DNA of 64,000 nucleotides from an uncultured Clostridia bacterium (GTDB taxonomy: Bacteria; Bacillota; Clostridia; Lachnospirales; CAG-274). The notes below the pieces were generated by a model. It worked only from the letters and a program-made list of their open reading frames with translations, was not told where the DNA came from and made no database searches. Position 1 is the first letter of the stretch, and each line of letters begins with the position of its first letter. The stretch spans positions 62,001 through 126,000 of the forward strand of contig CANRIS010000004.1 in NCBI GenBank assembly GCA_947630725.1, read 5' to 3'. Shown here piece after piece: positions 20,164 through 28,255 of the stretch. Made by a program: the position numbers and the translations under genes.

Positions 20164-20367
20164 TTACTTCAAACCATATTTCTTATTGAATTTATCAACA
20201 CGTCCGCCTGCATCTACAAGAACCTTCTGATTTCCTGTGTAGAAAGGATGACACTTTGAACATACTTCCACTCTGATTTCCGGTTTTGTGCTGCCGGCTG
20301 TAAAAGTATTGCCACAGTTGCAAGTAACCTTAGCCTGATAATACTTGGGCTGAATATCTGCCTTCAT
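20164..20367 (-). CDS. rpmE: 50S ribosomal protein L31 (zinc-binding form)
   Basis: Large-subunit ribosomal protein at the intersubunit bridge. The 67-residue chain has CNCG near residue 17 and CSKC near residue 37, the cysteines of the zinc-containing L31 type, then [21 protein letters not shown], the family signature. A longer in-frame ATG at 20409 is rejected because the conserved protein begins at MKADIQPKY, preceded by GAGGTG. A strong promoter lies about 105 bases upstream. Confidence 0.97.
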   Translation of the reverse strand: MKADIQPKYYQAKVTCNCGNTFTAGSTKPEIRVEVCSKCHPFYTGNQKVLVDAGGRVDKFNKKYGLK

Positions 20368-20468
20368 TAAAATAACACCTCTTTCAAAAATTTGTATACA
20401 TTTTGGCATACCGTATCAATTCGGCTATCTGAAGTTATGATAACCGCATTGATTTTAACAACTATATC

Positions 20469-20497
20469 AGTATAACACATATATCCTGCGAATGCAA
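20469..20497 (-). promoter_or_regulatory. Promoter of rpmE
   Basis: On the minus strand TTGCAT (20492-20497) and TATACT (20469-20474) have a 17-base spacer. The same two boxes and spacer occur before the DivIVA-like gene at 30264-30292. The rest of 20368-20728 holds only this promoter, an oppositely facing promoter at 20636-20664 and AT-rich sequence. Confidence 0.65.
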
Positions 20498-20635
20498 CCC
20501 TTTTTTTTAAATACTTTTTTATTCTTTTGTTGAAGGTCAAATGATTAGATTTCTTTTGATAAACTGTAAGTTGTTTCCTGCCATCTTCCGAATGACAGCA
20601 GACAAAATTATTTTGAAAAAGTTTAAAAAAGGGGG

Positions 20636-20664
20636 TTGACAAATACGTCAATGCGTGGTATTGT
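20636..20664 (+). promoter_or_regulatory. Promoter of the small-ORF/HTH module
   Basis: TTGACA at 20636-20641 and TATTGT at 20659-20664 have a 17-base spacer. The expected start near 20671 gives a leader of about 58 bases with AAGGAG just before the ORF at 20729. Confidence 0.65.
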
Positions 20665-20728
20665 AAAAATACAGCAAGGGCAACACAACCCAAGCGAGTA
20701 AGTCGGCAAGTGGCAGAAAGGAGAAAAT

Positions 20729-20872
20729 ATGGACGACGAAATGAACACAAGCGAATTGTTAAAGGAAGTAGTGGAAGAGAATCAAACTCGTAAAATTTTA
20801 GCTATTATTTCTAAATGCTCAACTATTGAGGAAGCAACAGAAAAAATTGAAAGCTTATTAAAGAATAATTAA
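20729..20872 (+). CDS. 47-residue small protein upstream of HTH regulator (unknown)
   Basis: ATG at 20729 follows AAGGAG at 20718-20723 and a consensus promoter, and opens a 47-codon frame ending with TAA. The product is mostly charged and helical: it starts MDDEMNTSELLKEVVEEN and ends IEEATEKIESLLKNN, with one cysteine. I do not recognise a family. It is followed after about 20 bases by a strongly structured RNA region and then by the HTH gene. Possible roles are a partner of the HTH protein or a translated leader. Confidence 0.6.
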   Translation: MDDEMNTSELLKEVVEENQTRKILAIISKCSTIEEATEKIESLLKNN

Positions 20873-20890
20873 GACTTTCGACCTTAGTTA

Positions 20891-20977
20891 GAGAGGAACG
20901 GCAAAGAGGACTTGCCCCGTTTGCCGCAACCTCTCAAAGCTATAATTATTATAGCACAAACAAATTGACGGGGCAAG
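20891..20977 (+). promoter_or_regulatory. Structured intercistronic RNA with possible pseudoknot
   Basis: GAGAGG (20891-20896) pairs with CCTCTC (20930-20935), and inside it CGGCAAA pairs with TTTGCCG. The apical loop carries CTTGCCCCGT (20911-20920), which is exactly complementary to ACGGGGCAAG (20968-20977) at the head of the HTH frame. The two structures can form together as a pseudoknot or compete with other folds. A role in controlling HTH translation is inference. Confidence 0.5.
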
Positions 20978-21186
20978 CAAAAAAGAGGGTGATTTTTATA
21001 AATTTAGGCGAAGATATAAAAAAAGCCCGTATTGAAAGAAATATCTCACGGGCAGAGCTTTCCAGACTTTCGGGTGTTCCTCTCAGGACTCTTGAAGAAT
21101 GGGAAAGCGGAAGAAGGAATGCTACGCACATTAAAGTTATAAATATATGTGAAATACTTGATATTGACATTCACAACTACATTTAA
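20965..21186 (+). CDS. Small XRE-type helix-turn-helix regulator
   Basis: DNA-binding protein of up to 73 residues consisting almost wholly of an HTH_3/XRE domain: KKARIERNISRAELSRLSG, then VPLRTLEEWESGRR, the recognition helix. No ATG exists; a TTG at 20965 and a GTG at 20989 are the candidates, and GAGGG at 20985 would overlap the GTG, so the start is uncertain. The TTG lies just before the pseudoknot-forming ACGGGGCAAG. Such small regulators are common in mobile elements, but no integrase or relaxase is near. It is probably cotranscribed with the 47-residue ORF. Confidence 0.75.
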   Translation: MTGQAKKRVIFINLGEDIKKARIERNISRAELSRLSGVPLRTLEEWESGRRNATHIKVINICEILDIDIHNYI

Positions 21187-21230
21187 AAAAGGGTGCAGGC
21201 TCTCAACCGACCAAAGCGACAGCCTGCACC
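21184..21230. terminator. Terminator between HTH gene and EIIC-like gene
   Basis: GGTGCAGGCT (21192-21201) and AGCCTGCACC (21221-21230) form a 10-bp stem. The T run (CTTTTTT) lies on the minus strand, so it best serves the leftward tyrosine-synthesis operon. Confidence 0.65.
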
Positions 21231-21241
21231 TCAAAATAAAG

Positions 21242-21292
21242 CTTGAAAGAAGCTTCACATATATATTACCGTATTTAAAGGCTTCTTTCAAG
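21242..21292. repeat. 12-bp perfect inverted repeat
   Basis: CTTGAAAGAAGC (21242-21253) and GCTTCTTTCAAG (21281-21292) are perfectly complementary across a 27-base AT-rich loop, just 3' of the EIIC-like gene. There is no T run, so it may be a transcript-stabilising 3' hairpin or a binding site. Confidence 0.45.
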
Positions 21293-21338
21293 ATATAAAT
21301 CAAATTTATTTTATATTGCAATTAAAGTTTAATTTTTT

Positions 21339-22427
21339 TTATAAAAGCTTCATATCTCCCGGGTGTATCCAGCCGATTTTTTTGAGGACGGCAGCGAAAG
21401 CAGGGCAGAGCAGGGCAGGCAGGACAAACGAAATAAGAATAAGTCCCGCTGCGTCAAAAAAGGTGATTCCGGGCTTTATGCCCTGAGCCACATCGTTTAC
21501 CCAGCCTGTGTATACTCCTATCTGACCTACAAGTCCGCAGGTACCCATACCCGATGATACGGGCGTTCCGTTCATTTCGAGGTGAAAAACACAGGTCGCA
21601 AGGGGGCCTGTTATGGCGGATGTGAGGATAGGGGGGATCCATATGCGTGGGTTTCTGACGATGTTTCCCATTTGGAGCATTGACGTGCCTATTCCCTGTG
21701 AAACAAGTCCGCCCCAGCGGTTTTCGTTAAACGACATTATGGCGAAGCCTATCATCTGAGCCGAACAGCCTGCAACGGCCGCCCCTCCCGCAAGCCCCGT
21801 AAGTCCCAAGGCAGCGCATATGGCAGCAGATGAAATTGGCAGCGTAAGGGCAATACCTATTACCACCGAAACCAGTATGCCCATAAGGAAGGGCTGGAGA
21901 TTTGTCGCCCACATAATTATATCTCCCACCTTCATTGCGAGACCGCCGAGAAACGGCGCAATGACAGCCGACAGAAGAATACCAACACCTATTGTCACAA
22001 GGGGAGTAACAAGTATATCTATTTTTGTTTCCTTGGATACGGCTTTTCCCACCTCAGCGGAAATTATCGCCACAAAAAGCACCGCAAGGGGGCCTCCTGC
22101 GCCGCCGAGAGCATTGGACGCAAATCCCACCGATATGAGCGAAAAAAGCACAAGGGGAGGGGAACTGAGGGCATAGCCTATGGCAACAGCCATTGCGGGG
22201 CCGCTCATGGCAGAAGCAAGCCCACCCACGGTATATTCTATGCCCGCTATCTGGGCAACTGTCATCGTTAGGAACGGTATGTTTAGCTGCTTTCCAACGG
22301 CATCGATTATTGTGCCGATAAGGAGAGTACAGAAAAGTCCCTGCGCCATTGCGCCGAGAGCGTCAACGCCGTACCTTTTCAGGGAAATCCTTATATCCTT
22401 TTTTTCCAGAAATTGTTTTATGTTCAT
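21339..22427 (-). CDS. Orphan EIIC-like membrane protein (PTS_EIIC_2 family)
   Basis: A 362-residue integral membrane protein with about ten hydrophobic segments and many glycine-rich motifs (GLASAMSGPAMAVAIGYAL, GGAGGPLAVLF, NGTPVSSGMGTCGLVGQ). It resembles the predicted EIIC domains grouped as PTS_EIIC_2. There is no EIIA or EIIB domain in the protein or nearby, so phosphotransfer coupling is doubtful. It lies 17 bases after tyrA in the aroF-tyrA transcript, suggesting movement of an aromatic or related metabolite, but substrate is unknown. It ends before a terminator at 21184-21230. Confidence 0.75.
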   Translation of the reverse strand: MNIKQFLEKKDIRISLKRYGVDALGAMAQGLFCTLLIGTIIDAVGKQLNIPFLTMTVAQIAGIEYTVGGLASAMSGPAMAVAIGYALSSPPLVLFSLISVGFASNALGGAGGPLAVLFVAIISAEVGKAVSKETKIDILVTPLVTIGVGILLSAVIAPFLGGLAMKVGDIIMWATNLQPFLMGILVSVVIGIALTLPISSAAICAALGLTGLAGGAAVAGCSAQMIGFAIMSFNENRWGGLVSQGIGTSMLQMGNIVRNPRIWIPPILTSAITGPLATCVFHLEMNGTPVSSGMGTCGLVGQIGVYTGWVNDVAQGIKPGITFFDAAGLILISFVLPALLCPAFAAVLKKIGWIHPGDMKLL

Positions 22428-22444
22428 ATATCATTCTCCTTAAC

Positions 22445-23530
22445 TCAGAGCGTAATGCAAAAACCGTGGCTTTCCAAAAGTCCGCAGGCTTTTTTTACAT
22501 CGCTGTCGCTTTCCAGACTGATAGTCATAACGCCGTCCGAATAATCTCGATTGTTCATAATGTTCATATTCTTTATGTTTATGCCGTTGTCGCCCAAAAG
22601 CTTTGCTATCTCAGCAATTGCGCCGGGTCTGTCCGAAATATCCGCCTTGAACGAATAGCTCTTGTGGGGGCCGCGGCCTTTTCCCGATTCAAAGCTGTCC
22701 CTGTATGCCTTGGCTTCCGAAAAAAGCTGCGCTATGCCGCTTTGGTCTCCGCTTTCTATTTTTTGTTTGAAATCGCCTATGGTTTGCGAAAAAGAGTCCA
22801 GCACCTTAAGTATCTCGTCTTTGTTTTCACAGCATATGCCCGACCACATTTCGGCTCCCGATGAGGCTATTCTCGTTATGTCTCTGAAACCTCCTGCGGC
22901 AAGGGTGTGCATATATCCGTCATTGTCAAGGCTGCGTACGGTATTCACAAGGCTCACAGCAACAATGTGGGGTATATGGCTTATGGCTGCCACAATATAG
23001 TCATGGCGGTAGGGGTCAAGTATTATGGGTATGGCTCCTATTTTTTCAACAAGCTCCTTATACTCCTCCACAAGCCTGCTTTCTGTATGGGCAGACGGCG
23101 TGAGTACATAAAAGGCGTTTTCGTACAGGCTGTCCTTTGCGGCGTTATAGCCTGTTTTTTCGGAACCTGCCATAGGGTGTCCGCCTATATAATTAAGCTC
23201 CCTGTTTTCCGAAAGTACGGCAAAAATTTCTCCCTTTGTACTTCCCGCATCGGTAAGTATGCAGTCCTTTTTCAATATTGGAGCAAGCTTTTCGGCATAG
23301 CCGCAGATACGGTCAACGGGAGTGCAGAGAAAAACAATGTCGCAGTCCCTGAAAATGCCGAGATCGGAGACGGAATACTCCGACAGTATGCCTTCGCCGA
23401 AGGCTTTGAGAAGGGGGGCTTCGCTCCTGCTGAAAGCGACTATTTCAAGATTGCATCTCTTCTTTATGGCAAGGGCTATGGAACCTCCTATGAGGCCGAA
23501 GCCCAGTATGCCTGCTTTTTTTATAGTCAT
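22445..23530 (-). CDS. tyrA: Prephenate dehydrogenase with C-terminal ACT domain
   Basis: Oxidises prephenate to 4-hydroxyphenylpyruvate in tyrosine synthesis. The 361-residue protein has an N-terminal NAD-binding loop (LGFGLIGGSIALAI, residues 10-23), the GGHPMAGSEKTG catalytic-region motif near residue 137 and HIPHIVAVSLVN. About residues 295-361 read as an ACT domain (SFKADISDRPGAIAEIAKLLGD), the usual site of tyrosine feedback inhibition. The gene starts 6 bases after the DAHP synthase stop, so the two are translated together, and it precedes the EIIC-like gene by 17 bases. Confidence 0.95.
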   Translation of the reverse strand: MTIKKAGILGFGLIGGSIALAIKKRCNLEIVAFSRSEAPLLKAFGEGILSEYSVSDLGIFRDCDIVFLCTPVDRICGYAEKLAPILKKDCILTDAGSTKGEIFAVLSENRELNYIGGHPMAGSEKTGYNAAKDSLYENAFYVLTPSAHTESRLVEEYKELVEKIGAIPIILDPYRHDYIVAAISHIPHIVAVSLVNTVRSLDNDGYMHTLAAGGFRDITRIASSGAEMWSGICCENKDEILKVLDSFSQTIGDFKQKIESGDQSGIAQLFSEAKAYRDSFESGKGRGPHKSYSFKADISDRPGAIAEIAKLLGDNGINIKNMNIMNNRDYSDGVMTISLESDSDVKKACGLLESHGFCITL

Positions 23531-23536
23531 TTTATA

Positions 23537-24529
23537 TCACCTTATATCACCGCTTTGAAAAGACCTTCCCTCCAGAGCCACAATGGGTCTTACTGAGGTC
23601 ATAACATCGCAAAAATCTTTGAAGTTGAGAGCCTGAGAGCTGTTTGTCACCGAGCAGGCAGGCGTCGGGTGGACTTCTAAAATAAGTCCGTCAGCTCCCG
23701 CAGCCGCAGCGGCTTTTGAAAGGGGCTTTATATATTCCACCACATATGCCGAGTGGCTTGGGTCAACCACAACAGGCAGATGGCTTTTTGCCCTTATAAC
23801 GGGTACTGCGCTCAGATCAAGAGTGTTTCTCGTAGAGGTCTCGTAGGTTCTGATACCTCTTTCGCAAAGTATGACGTTGGGGTTTCCCTCCGACATAATA
23901 AATTCGGCAGATATGAGAAGCTCATCAACGGTTGCTGCAAGTCCTCTGCAAAGCACCGTTGGCTTTTTTGTCTTTGCGCATTCCTTAAGTATGCCGTAGT
24001 TTTCCATATTGGCAGGTCCCACAAGCAGAATATCCGCAAGCTCAGCCGCTTTTTTGACAAGGGATTCTCTCTTTACCTCCACAATAAGCTTAAGGTCTGT
24101 GGATTTTTTTATTTCAGACAGAGCCTCGCTTATTTCGGGCACGAACACACCGCATCTCAGAACGTCTGCTCCTGCGTCCTTTACAGCCTTTGCTGTTTCA
24201 AGCATCTGTTCAACCGATTCTATACGGCAGGGGCCTGCCGCAACGGTAAAGGTCTTGTTTCCGAATTTAATGCCGTCTGCGTCAACAACCGTGGGCTCGG
24301 TCTTGAATTTTTTGTTTGCAAGCTTATAGCTTTCGGTGAGATGAACAAGCTTATCAACTCCCGGGAAAAGTCTCGTTGTATCCGGTACCTTTCGCCTGTC
24401 GCCTATTATGCCGATTATGGTTATGCTCTTTCCCCTCGAAAGGTGTGTACTGAGCCCGAGGCTTTCGACATATTCCTTCACGGCGTTTATATTTTCTTCC
24501 GTTGCCGTTGGTTTCATAACTATTATCAT
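23537..24529 (-). CDS. aroF: 3-deoxy-7-phosphoheptulonate synthase (AroF/KDO8P-synthase-like type)
   Basis: First enzyme of the shikimate pathway, joining PEP and erythrose 4-phosphate. The 330-residue protein has a ferredoxin-like N-terminal regulatory domain (residues 1-75, MIIVMKPTATEENI) followed by the barrel with AAGPCRIES, GADVLRCGVF, CERGIRTYE and VVDPSHSAYV. This is the type I-beta form of Gram-positives. The ATG at 24529 follows AAGGA at good spacing; an in-frame ATG at 24571 is less likely. It is first in an aroF-tyrA-EIIC operon with a promoter about 90 bases upstream. Confidence 0.94.
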   Translation of the reverse strand: MIIVMKPTATEENINAVKEYVESLGLSTHLSRGKSITIIGIIGDRRKVPDTTRLFPGVDKLVHLTESYKLANKKFKTEPTVVDADGIKFGNKTFTVAAGPCRIESVEQMLETAKAVKDAGADVLRCGVFVPEISEALSEIKKSTDLKLIVEVKRESLVKKAAELADILLVGPANMENYGILKECAKTKKPTVLCRGLAATVDELLISAEFIMSEGNPNVILCERGIRTYETSTRNTLDLSAVPVIRAKSHLPVVVDPSHSAYVVEYIKPLSKAAAAAGADGLILEVHPTPACSVTNSSQALNFKDFCDVMTSVRPIVALEGRSFQSGDIR

Positions 24530-24623
24530 ATGATTGCGTCCTTCCATACATATATATACACATAGCCGCACAAGAACCCCGAAGGAGGCTTATATTTAGC
24601 CGTGCAGCCTGTTATATTACTTG

Positions 24624-24652
24624 ATTTTAACGCTTTAAAGCGTAGATGTCAA
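24624..24652 (-). promoter_or_regulatory. Promoter of the aroF operon with palindromic operator in its spacer
   Basis: On the minus strand TTGACA (24647-24652) and TAAAAT (24624-24629) have a 17-base spacer. Fourteen of these 17 bases are the perfect palindrome ACGCTTTAAAGCGT (24630-24643), so a dimeric repressor bound there would block polymerase. The leader down to 24530 includes GCTGCAC/GTGCGGC pairing and a CTTCGG loop but no terminator T run. Confidence 0.75.
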
Positions 24653-24843
24653 TATAAAAAAATTATTATAATATTAAAATTTTTTCAAATTTTTTTCAAA
24701 AATTTAATAAATAAAAAAGGATAATTGTCCGATATGCAGAAAATATATATATAGTGGATTTTTCAGGAATAGATAAACTTCACAACGGCTTAGCCAAAAT
24801 ACAATTTGTATGTATTATATTTTTACGAAAAGGTGGTTTAAAG

Positions 24844-26919
24844 ATGAAAACGTATTCTTTAAAGGACGTAAGGAATGTTGCGGTACTGGGACACAGCGGC
24901 TGCGGCAAGACAACTATCTGTGAGGCTGTGCTCTACATAAACGGCGTCACAAAGCGTTTCGGTAAGGTAGAGCAGGGCAACACTGTAAGCGACTATGACT
25001 CAGAAGAGATAAGACGCAAGGTTTCTATCAACACCTCGGTCATTCCCGTTGAGGTTGAGGGAAAGAAAATCAACTTTCTCGACACTCCGGGTTATTTCGA
25101 CTTTGTGGGCGAAGCCAAGGAGGCTCTTGCCGTTGCGGACGCTGCGCTTATCGTTGTCAGCGCAAAGAGCGGCATTGAGGTAGGTACCGAAAAGGCGTGG
25201 GAGCTTGCCGATGAAATGGGAGTGCCCAAGCTTATCCTTATAAACGGTATGGATGACGAAAACGCCGACTATCACAGAGTTGTTTCGGAGCTTGAAGATA
25301 AATTCGGAAAGAGCATAGCTCCCGTTCATCTTCCTCTTATAGAAGGAGGAAAATTCGTAGGCTTTGTTAACGTCATCAAAAACAACGCAAGACGTTTTTC
25401 GGGAGACAAGTTTGAGGATATAGCTGTTCCCGATGATCTTGCAGACGATGTTGAAGAGGCAAAAATGCTTGTCAGCGAGGCTGTTGCCGAAACAGACGAT
25501 GACCTTATGGAAAAATTCTTTGAGGAGGAGGAGTTTACGGAGGACGAAATGTCAAACGGTATCAAAAACGGTATCTTAAGCGGCATAGTTACTCCCGTAT
25601 TCTGCTCATCTGCCATAAATACAGTCGGCATAAGAACACTTCTCGAACAGATAATAAAGTATGTTCCCGCATCGAACGAAGTAAGACCTACCGCAAAGGC
25701 CATAAGTCAGGACGATGAAGAAGTCGATGTTGAGATCAAGGAGGACGCTCCCTTCTCGGCATTTGTTTTCAAGACCATCGCCGACCCCTTTATAGGACGT
25801 CTCAGCATATTCAAGGTTATGACGGGTTCTCTCAAGAGAGATATGGTTATCAGAAATGTAAACAAGGGCTCAAACGAAAAGGCAGCTCATATATATGTTA
25901 TAAGAGGCAAAGAGCAGATAGAGGTCGATGAGGTAAGGGCAGGCGATATAGCCGCACTCGCAAAGCTTTCAAATACATCTACCTGTGACACCCTTGCAGA
26001 TCCCAAGTTCAAGGACGCTTATGCTCCCATAGAATTCCCCACGCCTTATATGAAGAAGTCAGTCAGACCCGCAGCAAGAGGCGATGAGGATAAAATGGCA
26101 TCGGCTATCTCAAAAATGCTCGAAGAGGACAAGACACTTGTATTTGTTGTTGACAACGAAACGAAGGAATCCGTTATTTCGGGTACAGGCGATACACACC
26201 TTGACGTATTTGTAAAGAAGCTTAAGTCCAAGTATAAGATCGATGTTGAGCTGAACGATCCCAAGATCGCTTATAAAGAAAAGATCAGGGCTACGGTTAC
26301 TCACAGACATAAATATAAAAAGCAGTCGGGCGGTTCGGGTCAGTACGGCGATGTTCAGATCGAATTTTCACCCAACTATGACGATCCCGAAAAGCCATAC
26401 GAGTTTGAAGAAAAGATATTCGGCGGTTCCGTACCCAAGCAGTACTTCCCCGCAGTTGAAAAGGGTATTCAGGAAAGCGTAAGAAAAGGTCCCCTTGCAG
26501 GTTATCCCGTTGTGGGCATAAAGGCTTGTCTCAACGATGGTTCTTATCATGCTGTCGATTCAAACGAGAACGCTTTCAGAACTGCTACAGTAATGTGCTT
26601 TAAGGAGGCTTTCCTTAAGGCCAACCCCACGATCCTCGAACCCATTATGAATGTAGAGGTTATCGTTCCCGACAACTACACGGGCGATATTATGGGCGAT
26701 ATGAACAAGAGAAGAGGCCGTGTAAACGGTATGGAAAGCTACCACGGCAAGCAGAAGATACTTGCGCAGGCTCCTCTTGCAGAAATGGCATCATATGCAA
26801 CGGATCTCCGCTCTATGACTCAGGGCAGGGGAGATTTTACAATGACGCTTTCGGGCTATGAAGAAGCTCCCAAGGACGTTTGCGACAAGGTTATCGCAGC
26901 ATCTAAGGAACAGCAGTAA
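24844..26919 (+). CDS. Elongation factor G-like GTPase (EF-G paralogue)
   Basis: A 691-residue translational GTPase with EF-G layout: G domain (1 to about 275), domain II, and domains III-V ending in a basic-acidic tail. The GTP-binding motifs depart from canonical EF-G. The P-loop is GHSGCGKTT instead of AHIDAGKTT, and G4 reads NGMD rather than NKMD, while G3 DTPG is kept. It is therefore a paralogue of the EF-G2 or EF-G-like group, not the housekeeping fusA of the str operon. AAAGGTGG precedes the ATG at 24844; the in-frame start at 24754 is rejected. A terminator follows. A role in translation under stress or ribosome recycling is inference. Confidence 0.9.
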   Translation: MKTYSLKDVRNVAVLGHSGCGKTTICEAVLYINGVTKRFGKVEQGNTVSDYDSEEIRRKVSINTSVIPVEVEGKKINFLDTPGYFDFVGEAKEALAVADAALIVVSAKSGIEVGTEKAWELADEMGVPKLILINGMDDENADYHRVVSELEDKFGKSIAPVHLPLIEGGKFVGFVNVIKNNARRFSGDKFEDIAVPDDLADDVEEAKMLVSEAVAETDDDLMEKFFEEEEFTEDEMSNGIKNGILSGIVTPVFCSSAINTVGIRTLLEQIIKYVPASNEVRPTAKAISQDDEEVDVEIKEDAPFSAFVFKTIADPFIGRLSIFKVMTGSLKRDMVIRNVNKGSNEKAAHIYVIRGKEQIEVDEVRAGDIAALAKLSNTSTCDTLADPKFKDAYAPIEFPTPYMKKSVRPAARGDEDKMASAISKMLEEDKTLVFVVDNETKESVISGTGDTHLDVFVKKLKSKYKIDVELNDPKIAYKEKIRATVTHRHKYKKQSGGSGQYGDVQIEFSPNYDDPEKPYEFEEKIFGGSVPKQYFPAVEKGIQESVRKGPLAGYPVVGIKACLNDGSYHAVDSNENAFRTATVMCFKEAFLKANPTILEPIMNVEVIVPDNYTGDIMGDMNKRRGRVNGMESYHGKQKILAQAPLAEMASYATDLRSMTQGRGDFTMTLSGYEEAPKDVCDKVIAASKEQQ

Positions 26920-26994
26920 TAAAGCCGACAGCTAAGCAAATCGGGCAAATCGGATAGAGTTACGCAGCGTAAGCAAAGTACGAATATCCATGAC

Positions 26995-27030
26995 AAAGGG
27001 CGGTTCTTACCTCAAAGGCCGTCCTTTTTT
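26995..27030 (+). terminator. Terminator after the EF-G paralogue
   Basis: AAAGGGCGG and CCGTCCTTT pair with one G-U, followed by T6 ending at 27030. Just before it lies a small TTACG-CAG-CGTAA palindrome. Confidence 0.75.
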
Positions 27031-27078
27031 AAGGCAAAATACAAAAAATACAAAAAATACAAAAGGAGGGAATTTGTT

Positions 27079-28104
27079 ATGACCGAAGTAATTTTAGGAA
27101 AAACAGGCATAAAAGCGTCCAAAAACGCCTTCGGAGCCTTGCCCATACAAAGAGTCAGCCTTGAATATGCAGGTATGCTGCTTAAAAAAGCCTATGAGTC
27201 GGGAGTGAATTATTTCGACACCGCAAGATGGTATACCGACAGCGAAGAAAAAATAGGCTGCGCCTTAAGCGATGTAAGAGACAAAATATACATAGCCACA
27301 AAAACAGGCTCTCTGAACGCAGAGGGATTTTGGAAGGATCTTGAAACGTCTCTCAGAAATCTTAAAACCGACTATATAGACGTATATCAGTTTCATAATC
27401 CGCCGTTCTGTCCCGAGCCGGGAGATGAATCGGGGCTTTATGACGCAGCCCTTAAGGCTAAGGAACAGGGCAAAATCAGACACATAGGCATAACGAACCA
27501 CAGGCTTTCGGTGGCGGAAAAGGCTGTAAGATCAGGGCTTTATGAAACATTGCAGTTTCCCTTCAGCTATCTGGCGGACGAAAAGGATATTGCGCTCGTA
27601 AGGCTCTGCAAAGAAAAAAACGTGGGCTTTGTGGCTATGAAGGCTCTTTCAGGCGGACTGATAACAAATTCCGCAGCCGCATACGCATATCTGAACCAAT
27701 ATGACAACGTGCTGCCTATATGGGGCGTTCAGAGAGAATCGGAGCTTGACGAGTTTTTAAGCTACAACGACAACGAGCCTGTTATGACCGATGAAATAAA
27801 AAATATAATTGAAAAGGACAGAAGCGAGCTGCTTGGCGAATTTTGTCGCGGCTGCGGCTATTGTATGCCTTGTCCCGCAGGAATCGAAATAAACAACTGC
27901 GCAAGAATGTCTCTGCTTATAAGACGTTCTCCGTCTGCGTCACATTTAAGTCCCGAGGGACAGGAAAAAATGTTCAAAATAGAAAACTGTTTGAACTGCG
28001 GCCACTGTAAGAGCAAATGTCCTTATGGACTTGACACGCCGAATCTTCTTAAAAGAAATTTAGAGGATTATAAAAATATACTTTCGGGAAAAATATCTGT
28101 GTAA
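27079..28104 (+). CDS. Aldo/keto reductase with C-terminal 4Fe-4S ferredoxin domain
   Basis: Predicted cytosolic oxidoreductase of 341 residues. The AKR barrel is residues 1 to about 235, with the expected catalytic set D47, Y52, K75 and H106. The C-terminal part holds two cysteine clusters, C256/C259/C262/C265 with C274, and C304/C307/C310/C314, enough for iron-sulphur centres. This AKR-ferredoxin fusion is frequent in anaerobic Clostridia, but its substrate is usually unknown. A good GGAGG ribosome site precedes the ATG. The gene stands alone between terminators; downstream lies a three-way-junction RNA structure. Confidence 0.9.
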   Translation: MTEVILGKTGIKASKNAFGALPIQRVSLEYAGMLLKKAYESGVNYFDTARWYTDSEEKIGCALSDVRDKIYIATKTGSLNAEGFWKDLETSLRNLKTDYIDVYQFHNPPFCPEPGDESGLYDAALKAKEQGKIRHIGITNHRLSVAEKAVRSGLYETLQFPFSYLADEKDIALVRLCKEKNVGFVAMKALSGGLITNSAAAYAYLNQYDNVLPIWGVQRESELDEFLSYNDNEPVMTDEIKNIIEKDRSELLGEFCRGCGYCMPCPAGIEINNCARMSLLIRRSPSASHLSPEGQEKMFKIENCLNCGHCKSKCPYGLDTPNLLKRNLEDYKNILSGKISV

Positions 28105-28125
28105 TGACTTAATTATCAGAGCTAA

Positions 28126-28207
28126 GGTACATTTTGGGGCTGTTTTGGATAAAAGCAGCCCCAACTATTCGCAAAAGTTACGTTTTGCGAATAGTTGTAA
28201 ATGTGCC
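28126..28207. other. Perfectly folding three-way junction (82 bases)
   Basis: An outer stem GGTACATTT (28126-28134) with AAATGTGCC (28199-28207) encloses two hairpins. The first is TGGGGCTG (28135-28142) with CAGCCCCA (28156-28163); the second is ACTATTCGCAAAA (28164-28176) with TTTTGCGAATAGT (28183-28195), and the adjacent A28163 could instead extend this stem by pairing with T28196. Almost no base is left unpaired at the junction. A shorter AAAAGGG/CCCTTTT hairpin follows near 28212-28234. It lies between a rightward and a leftward gene and could be a 3' element of either, a small RNA or a miniature mobile element. Confidence 0.55.
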
Positions 28208-28255
28208 TATAAAAAAAGGGCGGCTGCCCCTTTTCACCCTTTTTAATGCTTTTTC

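Noticed and set aside
20367..20750. 127-codon minus-strand frame upstream of rpmE
   Set aside because: It runs through the rpmE promoter and the opposite promoter at 20636, has no ribosome site and no family resemblance.
23753..24565. 270-codon plus-strand frame opposite the DAHP synthase
   Set aside because: The minus-strand enzyme has full-length family motifs; the plus-strand translation has none.
24530..24617. T-box or terminator-type leader before aroF
   Set aside because: Hairpins are present, but there is no T-box sequence and no T run, so no riboswitch class could be supported.
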